Assembly (NCBI GenBank): GCA_023398495.1
Contig: JAEWSG010000149.1
Coordinates: 1 to 14,289 of the forward strand
DNA from: Bacillota bacterium
Lineage (GTDB): Bacteria > Bacillota > Clostridia > Acetivibrionales > Acetivibrionaceae
Direction of reading: 5' to 3'
DNA: 14,289 nt
Below are positions 14,282-14,289 of the stretch, piece after piece. The notes below the pieces were generated by a model. The model was not told where the DNA came from and did not search any database. It worked only from the letters and a program-made list of their open reading frames with translations. The position numbers and the translations under genes are program-made. The first letter of the stretch is position 1, and each line of letters begins with the position of its first letter.

Positions 14282-14289
14282 ATGAATTA
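14282..14289 (+). CDS. first codons of a plus-strand gene, possibly a transposase
   Basis: ATGAATTA begins at 14282 and runs off the window. AGAGGG at 14268-14273 is an eight-base-spaced ribosome site, and a matched promoter lies at 14195-14223. The position, immediately after the point where the subtilase reading is lost, suggests the start of an inserted element such as an insertion sequence. The product cannot be read from so few codons. Confidence 0.4.

Overview
The window is AT-rich DNA from a Gram-positive anaerobe, most likely a cellulosome-forming member of the Clostridia (Acetivibrio / Clostridium thermocellum / Pseudobacteroides type). Evidence: purine-rich ribosome binding sites, T-run hairpin terminators, and a secreted protein carrying both a cohesin and an X-module plus dockerin pair. 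I cannot name the species from sequence alone.

Almost everything from about 14180 down to 1984 lies on the minus strand and forms one polymorphic-toxin locus. It starts with a giant secreted effector (14180-9372). Its order is: subtilase serine block, three PPC domains, cohesin, X-module, dockerin, beta-helix-like repeats, M23 peptidase, and the first half of a pre-toxin domain. A single in-frame TAA at 9372-9374 separates it from its own C-terminal half (7887-9371). That half holds the rest of the pre-toxin domain, a HINT autoprotease and a YwqJ-like deaminase toxin, and is followed by a SUKH-3 immunity gene (7435-7881).

Downstream lie four displaced toxin/immunity cassettes without proper starts of their own: (i) HINT tail + papain-fold toxin + small immunity gene (7255-6374); (ii) a frameshifted deaminase toxin remnant missed by simple ORF calling + immunity gene (6258-5623); (iii) HINT copy with a TAG nonsense codon + PD-(D/E)xK nuclease toxin + immunity gene (5228-3788); (iv) headless AHH nuclease + ankyrin-SUFU immunity protein (about 3711-2074). 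Four of the five modules, counting the main one, end in a clear hairpin terminator. For (iii) the terminator lies inside the apparent start of the AHH frame. Near-identical HINT DNA occurs three times and would let homologous recombination swap toxin tips on the main effector while the immunity genes stay behind.

The right edge (about 14180-14289) is foreign to the subtilase. It has a good plus-strand promoter, a structured leader and the first codons of another gene, consistent with an insertion that cut off the effector's N-terminus. The left flank (1-1990) holds two unrelated genes: a minus-strand type I membrane protein (285-1118) with its own promoter, and a small plus-strand three-helix membrane protein (1510-1794).
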